The notes: a model not told the origin generated them from the sequence alone. A stretch of DNA of 64,000 nt from Sphingomonas sp. R-74633 (GCF_013416555.1 NZ_JACCFG010000001.1:248001-312000), one strand, 5' to 3'. Positions 25,715-34,307 are shown, counted from the stretch's first letter. A program made the numbers and translations.

Positions 25715-27456
25715 CGGTGCGAGGGACCCCGTGCCGGCGGCGCCTTGCGGTACGGCTTGGCCTGGTGGCGCGGCGCACCCGGGCCGCCGGGACCACGCGG
25801 GCCGGCCGGACGGTTGGGACCATTGCGCTGCTGCGGCGGGCGACCACCACCACCCTCGACCGGGCCGTCGGACGGCTCGAAGCGGACGTCCTCATCGCTC
25901 TCGGCGGTACGCGCCACGGCGGCCATGAACTTGTTGGCCATGTTGCGCGGGATCTGGAACGCGGTCTCGTTCGGACCGATGCGGATCGCGCCGACTTCGT
26001 TCTTGGTGATATTGCCGCGGCGGCAGATCAGCGGGAGCACCCAGCGCGGATCGGCATTCTGGCGACGACCGATATCCATGCGGAACCAGACGACATCGTC
26101 AAAGCCCTCGCGGTGCGCGCCGGCCTGGCGATCCTCGCGCCGGTCGCTGCGCTCCATCATCTCCTCGGGAGCGGGGAGCGCGGCGCGGTGGGCGCGGACG
26201 AGCGCGGCGGCAATCTCGGCGGGCGTGCGTTCGGCGAGCAGGCGCTCGGCGATTGCCGTATCCTCCTCATCCACTTCCACCGGAGCGAGCAGCGCGGCGA
26301 GCAGGCGCTCGCGGTCCTGCGCACGGATCGCCTCGGGCGACGGCACGTCGATCCACTCGGCGTTGATGCGGGCGCCGCGCAGCATCGATTCCACCCGGCG
26401 ACGGCGCGGGAAGGGGACGATGAGGACGGCGGTGCCCTTCTTGCCCGCACGGCCGGTGCGGCCCGAACGGTGCTGGAGCGCCTCGGCGTCACGCGGCAGC
26501 TCGACATGGACGACGAGGCTGAGCGACGGAAGATCGATGCCGCGGGCGGCGACGTCGGTGGCGACGCAGACGCGCGCACGGCGGTCACGCAGCGCCTGGA
26601 GCGCGTTGTTGCGCTCGGACTGGCTATGCTCGCCCGACAGCGCCACGGCGGAGAAGCCGCGCTCGATCAGCGTGGCGTGGAGGTGGCGGACATTGTCGCG
26701 GGTCGCGCAGAACAGGATCGCCGTCTCGGCTTCATGGAAGCGCAGCAGGTTGATCACCGCATGCTCGATGTCCGACGGGCTGACTGCCACGGCCTGATAG
26801 CTGATGTCGCCATGCCCGCGATCCTCGCCCACCGTCGAGATGCGCAGCGCATCCTTCTGGTAGCGCTTGGCGAGCGCGACGATCGGCTTGGGCATCGTTG
26901 CCGAGAAGAGCAGGGTGCGGCGCGTCTGGGGCGTACCGTTGAGGATCTCCTCGAGATCGTCACGGAAGCCCATGTCGAGCATCTCGTCGGCCTCGTCGAG
27001 GACGATGGCACGCAGCGAGGACAGGTCGAGCGCGCCGCGCTCGAGATGGTCGCGCAGACGCCCCGGCGTGCCGACGACGATATGCGCACCGAGGTTGAGC
27101 TGGCGACGCTCCTTCGAGGCATCCATGCCGCCGACGCAGGTGGCGATGCGCGCACCGGTGGGGCCATAGAGCCAGATCAGCTCGCGGCTGACCTGCAGCG
27201 CGAGTTCACGCGTCGGGGCGATGATCAGCGCATGCGGCTCGCGGGTCGGTACGATCTTGCCGTCCTCGCCGAGCAGCTCGGGATGCATGGCGAGGCCGAA
27301 GGCGACGGTCTTGCCCGAGCCGGTCTGTGCGGAGACGACGAGGTCGCGGCCGGCAGCTTCGGGTTCGATGACTGCGGCCTGGACGGCCGTGGGCGCGGCA
27401 TAGCCACGCGATGCGAGCGCTTCGGCGAGAAGCGCAGGGAGTTCAGCAAATGACAT
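25711..27456 (-). CDS. DEAD-box RNA helicase with DbpA-type RNA-binding domain
   Basis: 581 residues from the ATG at 27456. Helicase core: motif I AQTGSGKT, PTRELA, GTPGRLRDHLE, motif II LDEADEMLDMGF, FSATMP, then the second RecA domain with ATDVAARGIDLP and RSGRTGRAGKKG. A C-terminal DbpA-like RNA-recognition domain (WFRMDIGRRQNADPRWVLPLICRRGNITKNEVGAIRIG) is followed by a basic Pro/Gly/Arg-rich tail (PQQRNGPNRPAGPRGPG). Unwinds RNA in ribosome assembly or RNA decay; CsdA/DeaD-like by layout. First gene of the minus-strand run with yaiI. Confidence 0.93.
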   Translation of the reverse strand: MSFAELPALLAEALASRGYAAPTAVQAAVIEPEAAGRDLVVSAQTGSGKTVAFGLAMHPELLGEDGKIVPTREPHALIIAPTRELALQVSRELIWLYGPTGARIATCVGGMDASKERRQLNLGAHIVVGTPGRLRDHLERGALDLSSLRAIVLDEADEMLDMGFRDDLEEILNGTPQTRRTLLFSATMPKPIVALAKRYQKDALRISTVGEDRGHGDISYQAVAVSPSDIEHAVINLLRFHEAETAILFCATRDNVRHLHATLIERGFSAVALSGEHSQSERNNALQALRDRRARVCVATDVAARGIDLPSLSLVVHVELPRDAEALQHRSGRTGRAGKKGTAVLIVPFPRRRRVESMLRGARINAEWIDVPSPEAIRAQDRERLLAALLAPVEVDEEDTAIAERLLAERTPAEIAAALVRAHRAALPAPEEMMERSDRREDRQAGAHREGFDDVVWFRMDIGRRQNADPRWVLPLICRRGNITKNEVGAIRIGPNETAFQIPRNMANKFMAAVARTAESDEDVRFEPSDGPVEGGGGRPPQQRNGPNRPAGPRGPGGPGAPRHQAKPYRKAPPARGPSHR

Positions 27457-27759
27457 GAGGCCGTGCACATGGGCTTGCAAGGGCCGTATCGCAAGGGAAA
27501 AGAGGGTTGATTGCCCTTGACGTGACTTTGTGTCGTTCAACCGATTGGTTGAGCAACTAAATGGCGGATTTACGCGGGTTTTCGATGCGGGTCGCAAAAG
27601 CCTGACAGCGAAAACGTTGATTCCGTTGACTCGTCTTCGTGTGAGAAGCCGCGGGAAAGCGGTGCTGGAGTCGGCCTGGCGCTGCATCTGGCAGGATAAA
27701 CCAGACGAAATCCTACATTGCCAGTTCTATCTCCCCTCCCTTGCAGGAGGGGAAGTAGG
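27457..27759. other. Gap between the helicase start and the qorB-like gene end
   Basis: About 300 bases without a gene. It holds the helicase promoter and 5' leader, including the hairpin TCAACC-GATT-GGTTGA at 27537-27552, and near the far end one copy of the CCCCTCCCTTGCAGGAGGGG palindromic element (about 27734-27753) that recurs at 29.1-29.2 kb. No other coding signal seen. Confidence 0.6.
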
Positions 27760-28605
27760 TCAGCCGATCAGCGCCTTCACGCCATCGGCAAGGCTCGTGG
27801 TCGGATGCCCGATCAGCTTCGAGAGCTGGCCATTGTCGTCGAACAGCGCGCCGTTCGAGGTGTCGACGTCCCAGCCGGCGAGCATGTCGGCGACCGGTGC
27901 GGGGAGGCCGGTGCCGGCCAGTGCGGCGGCGTAATTGGTGGCGGAGAGGTTGTTGTAAGGGATGTCGCGGCCGGTCTGGCGCGAGAGTTCGGCGGCGAGA
28001 TCGGTGAGCGTGAAGGCAGTGTCGCCGGCGAGTTCATAGGTCTTGCCGTCGTGGCCTGGGCCGGTGAGCACGGCGACGGCGGCATCGGCATAGTCGGCGC
28101 GGGCGGCGGCGGCGATGCGGCCGTCTCCGGCGGCGCCGATCAGCGCGCCATGGGCGAGGGCGGCCGCCACGCCGGACGCATAATTCTCGACATACCAGCC
28201 GTTGCGCAGGATGGTGTGGGGAATGCCCGAGGCGAGAATCGCGCGCTCGGTCTCGCTATGCTCGATGCCAAGGCTGAGCGGCGTCGTGTCGGCGCGCAGC
28301 AGGCTGGTATAGACGATGCGGCCGACGCCCGCCTGCTTCGCCGCGGCGATAACGGCGGCGTGCTGCGGCCCGCGCTTGCCGACTTCGCTGCCCGAGATCA
28401 GCAGCAGCGTGTCGACGCCGGCGAGCGCGGGGGCGAGCGTCTCGGGCCGGTCATAGTCGAAAGTGCGGGCGGTTACGCCCAGGTTGGCGGCCTTTTCGGG
28501 GCTGCGGACGAGCGCGACGATCTGGTCGGCGGGCAGCTTGTCCTTGAGCTTTTGCGTGATGAGGCGGCCGAGCTGGCCGGTGGCTCCGGTGATGGCGGTG
28601 GTCAT
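27760..28605 (-). CDS. NmrA-like NAD(P)H:quinone oxidoreductase (QorB/YtfG-like)
   Basis: 281 residues. Atypical short-chain dehydrogenase: GATGQLGRLITQKL nucleotide loop, VYTSLLRADT, HSETERAILASGIPHTILRNGWYVENY, all characteristic of the QorB group that reduces quinones with NADPH. It is divergent from an HxlR-family regulator, the arrangement known for qorB-qorR, so it is probably repressed by that regulator and induced by quinone or thiol stress. Confidence 0.85.
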   Translation of the reverse strand: MTTAITGATGQLGRLITQKLKDKLPADQIVALVRSPEKAANLGVTARTFDYDRPETLAPALAGVDTLLLISGSEVGKRGPQHAAVIAAAKQAGVGRIVYTSLLRADTTPLSLGIEHSETERAILASGIPHTILRNGWYVENYASGVAAALAHGALIGAAGDGRIAAAARADYADAAVAVLTGPGHDGKTYELAGDTAFTLTDLAAELSRQTGRDIPYNNLSATNYAAALAGTGLPAPVADMLAGWDVDTSNGALFDDNGQLSKLIGHPTTSLADGVKALIG

Positions 28606-28649
28606 TGGGTCCGTTCCTTATGGTGTCGGACCTCCAGATATTGGCCTTG

Positions 28650-28684
28650 CTTACTATTCGTAAGTACATACATTTGGGTAAGTA
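28650..28684. promoter_or_regulatory. HxlR-type operator between qorB-like and regulator genes
   Basis: Inverted repeat CTTAC-TATTC-GTAAG (28650-28664) and a second half-site GTAAGTA (28678-28684) that runs into the regulator start codon, with GTAAGTA also at the first site. The 78-base divergent gap is AT-richer than its surroundings. Similar TAC-rich palindromes are bound by QorR/YodB-type HxlR repressors; site identity is inferred. Confidence 0.6.
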
Positions 28685-29076
28685 TGGAAAATTCTTCTGA
28701 GCCTTTCTCGGCCCGGGTGCGGCGCGGCGACCTGATGGAGCCGGGCTGCCCGTCGCGCGAGGTGCTGAAGCACGTCACCAGCCAATGGGGCGTGCTGATC
28801 CTGATCGTGCTGGAAAGCGGCACGCATCGCTTCAGCGAATTGCGCCGCAAGGTGGACGGCGTGAGCGAGCGGATGCTGGCGCAGACGCTGCAATGGCTGG
28901 AGGGCGACGGACTGGTCGACCGCGTGGCCTATCCGGTGGTGCCGCCGCATGTGGAATATAGCCTGACTCCAATGGGGCGCGAGGCGGCGGCGCATGTCCG
29001 GGTGCTGGCCGACTGGATCGAGGCGAGCATGCCGGGGATCCAGCAGGCGCAGGCGGCGCGGCTGGCGGCGGAGTAG
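28684..29076 (+). CDS. HxlR family transcriptional regulator (QorR/YtfH-like)
   Basis: 130 residues. Winged helix of the HxlR family: CPSREVLKHVTSQWGVLILIVLESGTHRFSELRRKVDGVSERMLAQTLQWLEGDGLVDR...PPHVEYSLTPMGRE. Cys at residue 21 near the N-terminus is the usual redox-sensing position. It is divergent from the qorB-like gene and probably represses it and itself via the palindromes in the gap. The ATG at 28684 overlaps the second half-site. Confidence 0.9.
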   Translation: MENSSEPFSARVRRGDLMEPGCPSREVLKHVTSQWGVLILIVLESGTHRFSELRRKVDGVSERMLAQTLQWLEGDGLVDRVAYPVVPPHVEYSLTPMGREAAAHVRVLADWIEASMPGIQQAQAARLAAE

Positions 29077-29100
29077 GGTCTGTCGCGCCTTCCTTTCTGG

Positions 29101-29241
29101 CTCCCCTCCCTGCAAGGGAGGGGTCGGGGGTGGGTTGCGAGCGCAGCGAGCCCGGCCAGGTGGTGGCGGAAAAAGAAAAGGCCGGGCATCGAGCCCGGCT
29201 TTCTCTAACCCACCCCTAACCCCTCCCTTGCAGGGAGGGGA
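29101..29241. repeat. Composite extragenic palindrome with GGGAGGGG arms
   Basis: Copies of the palindrome CCCCTCCCTGCAAGGGAGGGG at 29103-29123 and CCCCTCCCTTGCAGGGAGGGG at 29220-29240 face each other, with GGTGGGTT / AACCCACC just inside, so the whole 140-base block can fold into one long stem. A central bidirectional terminator lies in it. A related single copy is at about 27734-27753. Looks like a sphingomonad REP-type element. Confidence 0.75.
29171..29206. terminator. Bidirectional terminator
   Basis: Stem GCCGGGC-ATCGA-GCCCGGC (29181-29199) with TTTCTCT on the plus side and an A-run (AAAAGAAAAG) on the other side that gives T's for the minus strand. It ends both the HxlR gene and the convergent methyltransferase gene. 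Confidence 0.8.
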
Positions 29242-29258
29242 ATTGAAAGCGGGGACGT

Positions 29259-30638
29259 TCAGACCACGCCCAGCGCTCGCCAATGCGCCGCTGGGGTGCC
29301 GTCGCTAAGCGCCTGCAACGCCGCCTCGCTCGCCGGGATCGCCGAACCCAGCGCCGGTGCGGCCACGTAGCGATAGGGCGCGCCCGCAGCCGCCTCTTGG
29401 GCGATCACCGCGTTGATCCGGTGCGCAGCGGCGGGGTCGCCGGGCGCGGCGGCTTCGAGCGCCAGTGTGCCGGTGTGGAGCAGCAGCAGGAGCAATTGGC
29501 GGACATTGGCCATGCCCTGTTCGCGCAGGCCCGGCAGCGCCGCGATCTGCTCGATCGAGTGCGGGCCGGCGGCCAGCGCATCGAGGATGCCGGCAAAGGC
29601 GGGATATTGCAGTGCGATCTCGCCGAACGCGGCATCGACCTTCACCGTGGCGCCGCGCGCGGGCGGGGATAAAAGGCACAGGCGGAGCCGGCCGAGCGGC
29701 TGGGGCGCGGGCGCGTCGTCGCCGCGACGAAACAGGTCGCGGCGAAAGCTCTGGTTGATCGTGAAGTCCTGCACGTCCTGGCGCAGCCGCGCGTCGGCCT
29801 GCGCAGCGATCGTGTCGCGCAGCGGCGCGGGCAGGATGCCGGGGAGCATCGTCTCGGCCAGCGTCGCGGTGCCGGCATAAGCGAGGCCGGCGGCGGCGAG
29901 CTCCTTCGCGACTTCGCTGTGCCAGAAGGGCTGCCAATGCGCGTGGAGATATTCCTGCACGAGATAGCCGGTGCTGCGCGTCTTCACCGCATCGAGCCGC
30001 GCCTTGAGGCCGGGCAGGATCTGGAAGGTCGCGGCGCCGCCGGCGCGCAGCCGATCGAACAGCGCGATCGATTGCTCGAACACTGCACCGCCGGTCTTGC
30101 CGCTGGTTTCCTTGATCAGGTGCGAGAGATGCTGGAACGGCATGGTGGCGAGCCAGCCGGGCTGGGTGTTGTAGCTGACATAGACCAGGCTGCCGGCGCG
30201 GGTGGCGTGGCCGACGCACGCGACCACCGCGGCGCGGACCTTGGGCGGCACCCAGCTGTAGATGCCGTGCAGCGTCACATAGTCGAAGCTGCCGAAATCG
30301 CCCGGCCATGCGGCGGCGAGATCGAGGAAATCGGCCTGGACGAAGCGGATATTGGTGAGGCCGGCCGCCTTGGCGAGGCTTTCGGCATGGGCGATCTGTT
30401 CGGGGATGAAGTCGATGCCGATGAAGTCGCCGCGCGGATTGGCGGCGGCGAGCAGGCAGAGGCCGAAGCCCTGGCCGCAGCCCAGCTCAAGATAGCGGAA
30501 AGGGGCATCGGGTTCGGCGCGCGGCGAGGGCTGGTCAGCGGCGCGGGCGGCGAGATCGAGCCAGTCGGGCGCCATCTCGCGGTAGAAGCCATGGGTATAG
30601 GCGACCGAAGTGTCGTAGCCGTGCGTGGCGTCGTGCAT
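29259..30638 (-). CDS. SAM-dependent methyltransferase with methyltransferase regulatory domain
   Basis: 459 residues. N-terminal class I SAM domain (YLELGCGQGFGLCLLAAANPRGDFIGIDF, FVQADFLDL, FDYVTLHGIYSWVPPKVR) followed by a regulatory/C-terminal domain of the PF10119 type (about residues 210-300, SYNTQPGWLATMPFQHLSHLI leading into it) and an Ala-rich tail. Substrate unknown. Stands alone, convergent to the HxlR gene. Confidence 0.85.
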   Translation of the reverse strand: MHDATHGYDTSVAYTHGFYREMAPDWLDLAARAADQPSPRAEPDAPFRYLELGCGQGFGLCLLAAANPRGDFIGIDFIPEQIAHAESLAKAAGLTNIRFVQADFLDLAAAWPGDFGSFDYVTLHGIYSWVPPKVRAAVVACVGHATRAGSLVYVSYNTQPGWLATMPFQHLSHLIKETSGKTGGAVFEQSIALFDRLRAGGAATFQILPGLKARLDAVKTRSTGYLVQEYLHAHWQPFWHSEVAKELAAAGLAYAGTATLAETMLPGILPAPLRDTIAAQADARLRQDVQDFTINQSFRRDLFRRGDDAPAPQPLGRLRLCLLSPPARGATVKVDAAFGEIALQYPAFAGILDALAAGPHSIEQIAALPGLREQGMANVRQLLLLLLHTGTLALEAAAPGDPAAAHRINAVIAQEAAAGAPYRYVAAPALGSAIPASEAALQALSDGTPAAHWRALGVV

Positions 30639-30720
30639 GCAATGCCCTTGCGGTAGGTCGCACAGGGCTAGGCCGGTTTCGCTACGGAACGATGTCAGGC
30701 GAATGGGGTCAGGCGAATTG

Positions 30721-30743
30721 GGGGCGCCGCGTGGCGACGCCCC
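30721..30743. terminator. Strong stem-loop after the chemoreceptor gene
   Basis: Ten-bp stem GGGGCGCCGC/GCGACGCCCC (one mismatch, 3-base loop), 13 bases past the chemoreceptor stop. No T-run follows, so termination is uncertain. A tandem 14-base direct repeat (GTCAGGCGAATGGG-like) lies next to it at about 30694-30721. Confidence 0.45.
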
Positions 30744-30755
30744 TTCCGGGTGAGA

Positions 30756-32141
30756 TCAGAAGCTTGCCCATTCCTCGCTGGACGCCGGTGCCCGGGCTGC
30801 GCGCTGGGGAGCAGCAAGCGGCTTGACCGGGGAGACATAGCCACGCGGTTTTTGCGGGCGGCTGGGCAGATGGCTGCGGGCCGTGCCGCCGACTTCGAAC
30901 TTGGCGGCCTGCTCGCCAAGTGCGGCGACTTCGCCGGCCAGGTTGCGTGCGGCGGCGGAGGTTTCCTCGACCATCGCGGCATTCTGCTGGGTCGACTGGT
31001 CCATCGTGCCGATCGCGGCGCTGATCTGGGTGATTGCGGTCGCCTGGGCCTGGTTGTCGCCGGCCATCTGGCCGAGCAGCGCATGGACTTCGCCGACATC
31101 GCCCGAGATGTTGGCGAGCGCGCCGTCGACCTTCTGGACCATCTCGACCGCAGTGACGATGTCGGTCTGGGTGGCGGTAAGCTGGTCGCGCGCGCGGCCG
31201 GCTTCTTCCTCGGCGCGCATCGCGAGCGCGCTGACCAGGTCGGCGACGACCGCGAAACCACGGCCCGCTTCACCCGCGCGGCCGGCTTCGACCGCGGCGT
31301 TCATTGCGAGGACGCGCGTCTGGAAGGCGATCTTGTCGAGACCCTCGATGACGCTGTCGATACCCTTGGCGCTGTCGGCGACGCGCGTCATTGCCTGCAC
31401 CGCCTCGTCGGCGATCTCGCGGCCGCCTTCGACCGTGGCGATCGCGCCATCGGCGCGGGCGACAGTACGCCCGGCGGCTTCGGCGGTAGCCTTGAGGCGG
31501 CTGTCCATCTGCGCGACGGCGGCGCTGGTTTCTTCAAGGCTTGCGGCGTTGGCTTCGGTGCGGCGGGCGAGGTCCTCCGAGGCCTGGGCGATCTCGCCCG
31601 AGCCGGTCTGGATCGACGCGGTGCTTTCGGTGACCGAGCCGATCAGCGTGCGCAGCGAGGCGAGCGCGGCGTTGAAATTGGTCTTGAGCGCGCCATAGCC
31701 GGCGGGGAAACCGTCGCCGATATCGGCAGTGAGGTCGCCGCGGGTCATCCGCTCGAGGCTGGTGCCGAGAAGCGTGACTGCGACCGACTGTTCCTCGGCC
31801 TGGCGCTGCTGCTCGACGGCGTTGTCGCGGAAGGTGAGCATCGCCTTGGTCATGCGGCCGACGCAATCGGCATAGTCGGTGAACTGGATCGGGCTGGTCA
31901 GGTCGCCGGCGGCAAGCGCCTCCATGCGGACCACGGTGGTGACATAGGGATCGGCGATCGCGGTGCGGTAGCGCACGCACTGGATCGCGGCGCCGCCGAT
32001 CAGCAGCGCGACGAGCGGCAGGGCGATCATCAGCGGCGCGACGAAGGCGACGAGCGCGACGAGCGCCATCACGCCGATCAGCGAGCTGAACGCGACGTAG
32101 AGCTTGAGACGGATAGGGGCGGTTGCCTGGAACCAATGCAT
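30756..32141 (-). CDS. Methyl-accepting chemotaxis protein without ligand domain
   Basis: 461 residues. Two N-terminal hydrophobic segments (about 12-58) with almost no periplasmic loop, two HAMP-like linkers (VVRMEALAAGDLTSPIQ; LERMTRGDLTADIGDG), and the MC signalling hairpin with IAFQTRVLAMNAAVEAGRAGEAGRGFAVVADLV. The C-terminus ends EEWASF, a WxxF-type tether for CheR/CheB. It must sense an intracellular or membrane signal since no extracellular sensing domain exists. No che genes are nearby. Its start is preceded by a leader with a possible pseudoknot (next entry). Confidence 0.92.
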   Translation of the reverse strand: MHWFQATAPIRLKLYVAFSSLIGVMALVALVAFVAPLMIALPLVALLIGGAAIQCVRYRTAIADPYVTTVVRMEALAAGDLTSPIQFTDYADCVGRMTKAMLTFRDNAVEQQRQAEEQSVAVTLLGTSLERMTRGDLTADIGDGFPAGYGALKTNFNAALASLRTLIGSVTESTASIQTGSGEIAQASEDLARRTEANAASLEETSAAVAQMDSRLKATAEAAGRTVARADGAIATVEGGREIADEAVQAMTRVADSAKGIDSVIEGLDKIAFQTRVLAMNAAVEAGRAGEAGRGFAVVADLVSALAMRAEEEAGRARDQLTATQTDIVTAVEMVQKVDGALANISGDVGEVHALLGQMAGDNQAQATAITQISAAIGTMDQSTQQNAAMVEETSAAARNLAGEVAALGEQAAKFEVGGTARSHLPSRPQKPRGYVSPVKPLAAPQRAARAPASSEEWASF

Positions 32142-32159
32142 CGGAAGTCCTCGTCAGAG

Positions 32160-32228
32160 GGCTCCCACGAGGTGCGACCCGGGAAGCCTGTTAGTTGCGC
32201 AGCTGTGCAGAAGCGCAGCCGGCACCTC
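32160..32228 (-). ncRNA. Candidate structured 5' leader (pseudoknot) of the chemoreceptor mRNA
   Basis: On the minus strand GAGGTGC (32222-32228) can pair with GCACCTC (32169-32175), and GGCTTCC (32182-32188) can pair with GGGAGCC (32160-32166); the two stems interleave as a pseudoknot. A third stem (GCTGCGC / GCACAGC, one mismatch) fits in the first loop. The 5' arm sits in AAAGGAGGTG, a perfect anti-16S match, 80 bases before the real start. No known riboswitch class is recognised. Confidence 0.35.
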
Positions 32229-32383
32229 CTTTGTAGAAGACACGAGTCCGAAACATTCCCATTTCGGTGTAATTCAATACGTATTTTTACGATGACAATT
32301 TTGTGGCGGCCGTGCGCATGGCGTGCTGACGCTACGGAATGCGTTGTTTCGTAAAAGCAGGCGCTTGGCGGCGCTTGCTGAGG

Positions 32384-33547
32384 CTAGAGCGCCAATCCGG
32401 CCGCGCGGCCGCTCGCCCAGGCCCATTGGAAATTATAGCCGCCAAGCCAGCCGGTGACGTCTACCGCCTCACCGATCGCATAGAGGCCGGGGAGCTTGCG
32501 CGCCTCCATCGTCTGCGAGCTGAGCTCCGCGGTGCTGATCCCGCCGATGGTGACTTCGGCCTTGGCATAGCCTTCGGTGCCGCTGGGGGTGAAGCGCCAG
32601 TCGGCGAGGCGGCGGGCGGCGTCGTCGAGCTTGCGGTCGGCGGTGTTGGAGAGCTCGGTGGGGAGATCGAGCTTCTCGGCGAGCGCGTCGGCAAGGCGGG
32701 CGGGGAGCGCTTCGCCGAGCAGCTTGCGCAGCGTGACACGGGGGCGCGCCCGCTTGGCGGCGAGCAGCCAGCCGGGTTCGGCTTGCGGCAGGAAATCGAT
32801 GCCGATGCTCTCACCGTGCCGCCAATAGGAGGAGACCTGGAGGATGGCGGGGCCGGACAGGCCGCGGTGCGTGAAGAGCGCAGCCTCGCGGAAGCTGGCC
32901 TTGCCGGCGCGGGCGGTGACGTCGGTCGACACGCCCGAGAGCTCGCGGAACAGGGCTTCCTCGCCGCTCAGCGTGAAGGGCACAAGGGCAGGGCGGGGCT
33001 CGACGATCTTGAGGCCGAAGCGGCGGGCGAGGTCATAGGCGAAGCCGGTCGCGCCCATTTTGGGGATCGAGGGGCCGCCGGTGGCGATCACCAGCGCCGG
33101 CGCCTCGGCGATGCGCGTGCCGCAGGTGACCTTGTAGCGGGCGTCGGCATGCTCGACCTGCGGGCTGTGACCGAGCCAGATCTCGACGCCGCCTTGCGCG
33201 CATTCCTCGAGCAGCATGTCGACGATCTGGCGGGCCGAGCCGTCGCAGAAGAGCTGGCCGAGCGTCTTCTCGTGCCAGGCGATGCCGTAGCGCTCGACCA
33301 GGTCGAGGAAATCCTGCGCGGTGTAGCGGCCGAGCGCGGACTTCATGAAATGCGGGTTCTGCGACAGGTAGCGGTCGGGTGCGGTGCCGATATTGGTGAA
33401 GTTGCAGCGCCCGCCGCCCGAGATCAGGATCTTCTTGCCCGGTGCATCGGCATGATCGACGAGCAGCACGCGCTTGCCGCGCTGGCCGGCGGTGAGCGCA
33501 CACATCAGCCCCGCGGCGCCGGCTCCCAGGATGATCGCGTCATACAT
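32384..33547 (-). CDS. NAD(P)/FAD-dependent oxidoreductase, YhiN/BaiN family
   Basis: 387 residues. FAD motif AIILGAGAAGLMCALTAGQRG, the family signature PGKKILISGGGRCNFTN, second part VIATGGPSIPKMGATGFAYDLARRFG and the C-terminal GEAVDVTGWLGGYNFQWAWASGRAAG. A conserved flavoprotein of unsettled role (a BaiN-like reductase in some bacteria). Starts at 33547, divergent from the small secreted gene. Confidence 0.93.
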   Translation of the reverse strand: MYDAIILGAGAAGLMCALTAGQRGKRVLLVDHADAPGKKILISGGGRCNFTNIGTAPDRYLSQNPHFMKSALGRYTAQDFLDLVERYGIAWHEKTLGQLFCDGSARQIVDMLLEECAQGGVEIWLGHSPQVEHADARYKVTCGTRIAEAPALVIATGGPSIPKMGATGFAYDLARRFGLKIVEPRPALVPFTLSGEEALFRELSGVSTDVTARAGKASFREAALFTHRGLSGPAILQVSSYWRHGESIGIDFLPQAEPGWLLAAKRARPRVTLRKLLGEALPARLADALAEKLDLPTELSNTADRKLDDAARRLADWRFTPSGTEGYAKAEVTIGGISTAELSSQTMEARKLPGLYAIGEAVDVTGWLGGYNFQWAWASGRAAGLAL

Positions 33548-33623
33548 TGCAGGCGGCCTAGCAGTTGTTCAGGCTGCGGCAAGCGCGGCCGAGGGACGTT
33601 GCGGATCCGAAAGGAGATTGGGG

Positions 33624-34037
33624 ATGCATCTTCTGCTTGGCGCGGCGCTGCTGGCGGCGCCTTTCGTACAGGACGATCCGATCTGCGCGGATCTGCAGCG
33701 CCTGTCCGCTGCCACGGCGGATGCGCAGGCCTATGCCAGCCTTTACCGCTCGGATTTCGCGCCGCGGCTGTTGCGCGGCTGTTTTCGCAGCGAGGGCTAT
33801 TTCTGCAGCCAGACGATGCTGCCGTCCGAGATCACCCATGAGACGATGGCCGGGCGGATCGCGGCGTGCCTGCCGGGCGCGACGGTCGCGCCGGGCAAGC
33901 CTTGGCCGGGCCTGGGGCATACCGTGGTGACGGGAGGCGGGCTGGTGGTCGATCTCGAGGAGAGCGGCAGCGAACGCGCGCATGTCGGGCGCATCCTGCG
34001 GATCCAGATCAAGCCTGCGGCGAAGCCCCAGCCCTAA
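33624..34037 (+). CDS. Small exported protein, unknown function
   Basis: 137 residues. ATG at 33624 with AAAGGAG 8 bases upstream. Short hydrophobic N-terminus (MHLLLGAALLAAPFVQ), a likely signal peptide, then a mature part with four Cys (DDPICADLQ, LLRGCF, YFCSQ, AACLPG) suggesting two disulfides in the periplasm. No family recognised. Confidence 0.65.
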   Translation: MHLLLGAALLAAPFVQDDPICADLQRLSAATADAQAYASLYRSDFAPRLLRGCFRSEGYFCSQTMLPSEITHETMAGRIAACLPGATVAPGKPWPGLGHTVVTGGGLVVDLEESGSERAHVGRILRIQIKPAAKPQP

Positions 34038-34040
34038 AGG

Positions 34041-34220
34041 CTAGTGCAGCTTGGCGATGTTGAGCCCGTCGAGCTTGGCGCGGTCCTTCACCGATTCTTC
34101 GCTGCGGGTCAGCGCCTTGGCGATCGCGCGCAGCGGCATGCCCTTCTTGGCCAGCGTGTGGAGTTTCTGGAGCTCATCGGCGCGCCAGGGCTGGCGGTGG
34201 CGTTCGAACTTTTCGGCCAT
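34041..34220 (-). CDS. Small HTH/SANT-like DNA-binding protein
   Basis: 59 residues: MAEKFERHRQPWRADELQKLHTLAKKGMPLRAIAKALTRSEESVKDRAKLDGLNIAKLH (key part W..DEL..L..LAKKGMPLRAIAKALTRSEESVKDRA). The helix-turn-helix with the phrase LRAIAKALTRSEESVK resembles SANT/Myb-like or small regulator folds. GGAG precedes the ATG. It is basic overall. Targets unknown. Its stop falls 3 bases from the end of the convergent secreted-protein gene. Confidence 0.65.
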   Translation of the reverse strand: MAEKFERHRQPWRADELQKLHTLAKKGMPLRAIAKALTRSEESVKDRAKLDGLNIAKLH

Positions 34221-34231
34221 CGGGATCTCCT

Positions 34232-34267
34232 AAAGCAAAAGGGCGGGCCCCGATCGGGAACCCGCCC
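34232..34267 (-). terminator. Terminator after the SWIB-domain gene
   Basis: Stem GGGCGGG (34241-34247) with CCCGCCC (34261-34267), loop of 13 with an inner CCCCGATCGGG-like palindrome, followed on the minus strand by TTTTGCTTT. Also ends just before the small HTH gene. Confidence 0.85.
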
Positions 34268-34307
34268 TTCGCGTTTTCAGCGACAGGGCCTTGCGGCCCC
34301 GACCGGC

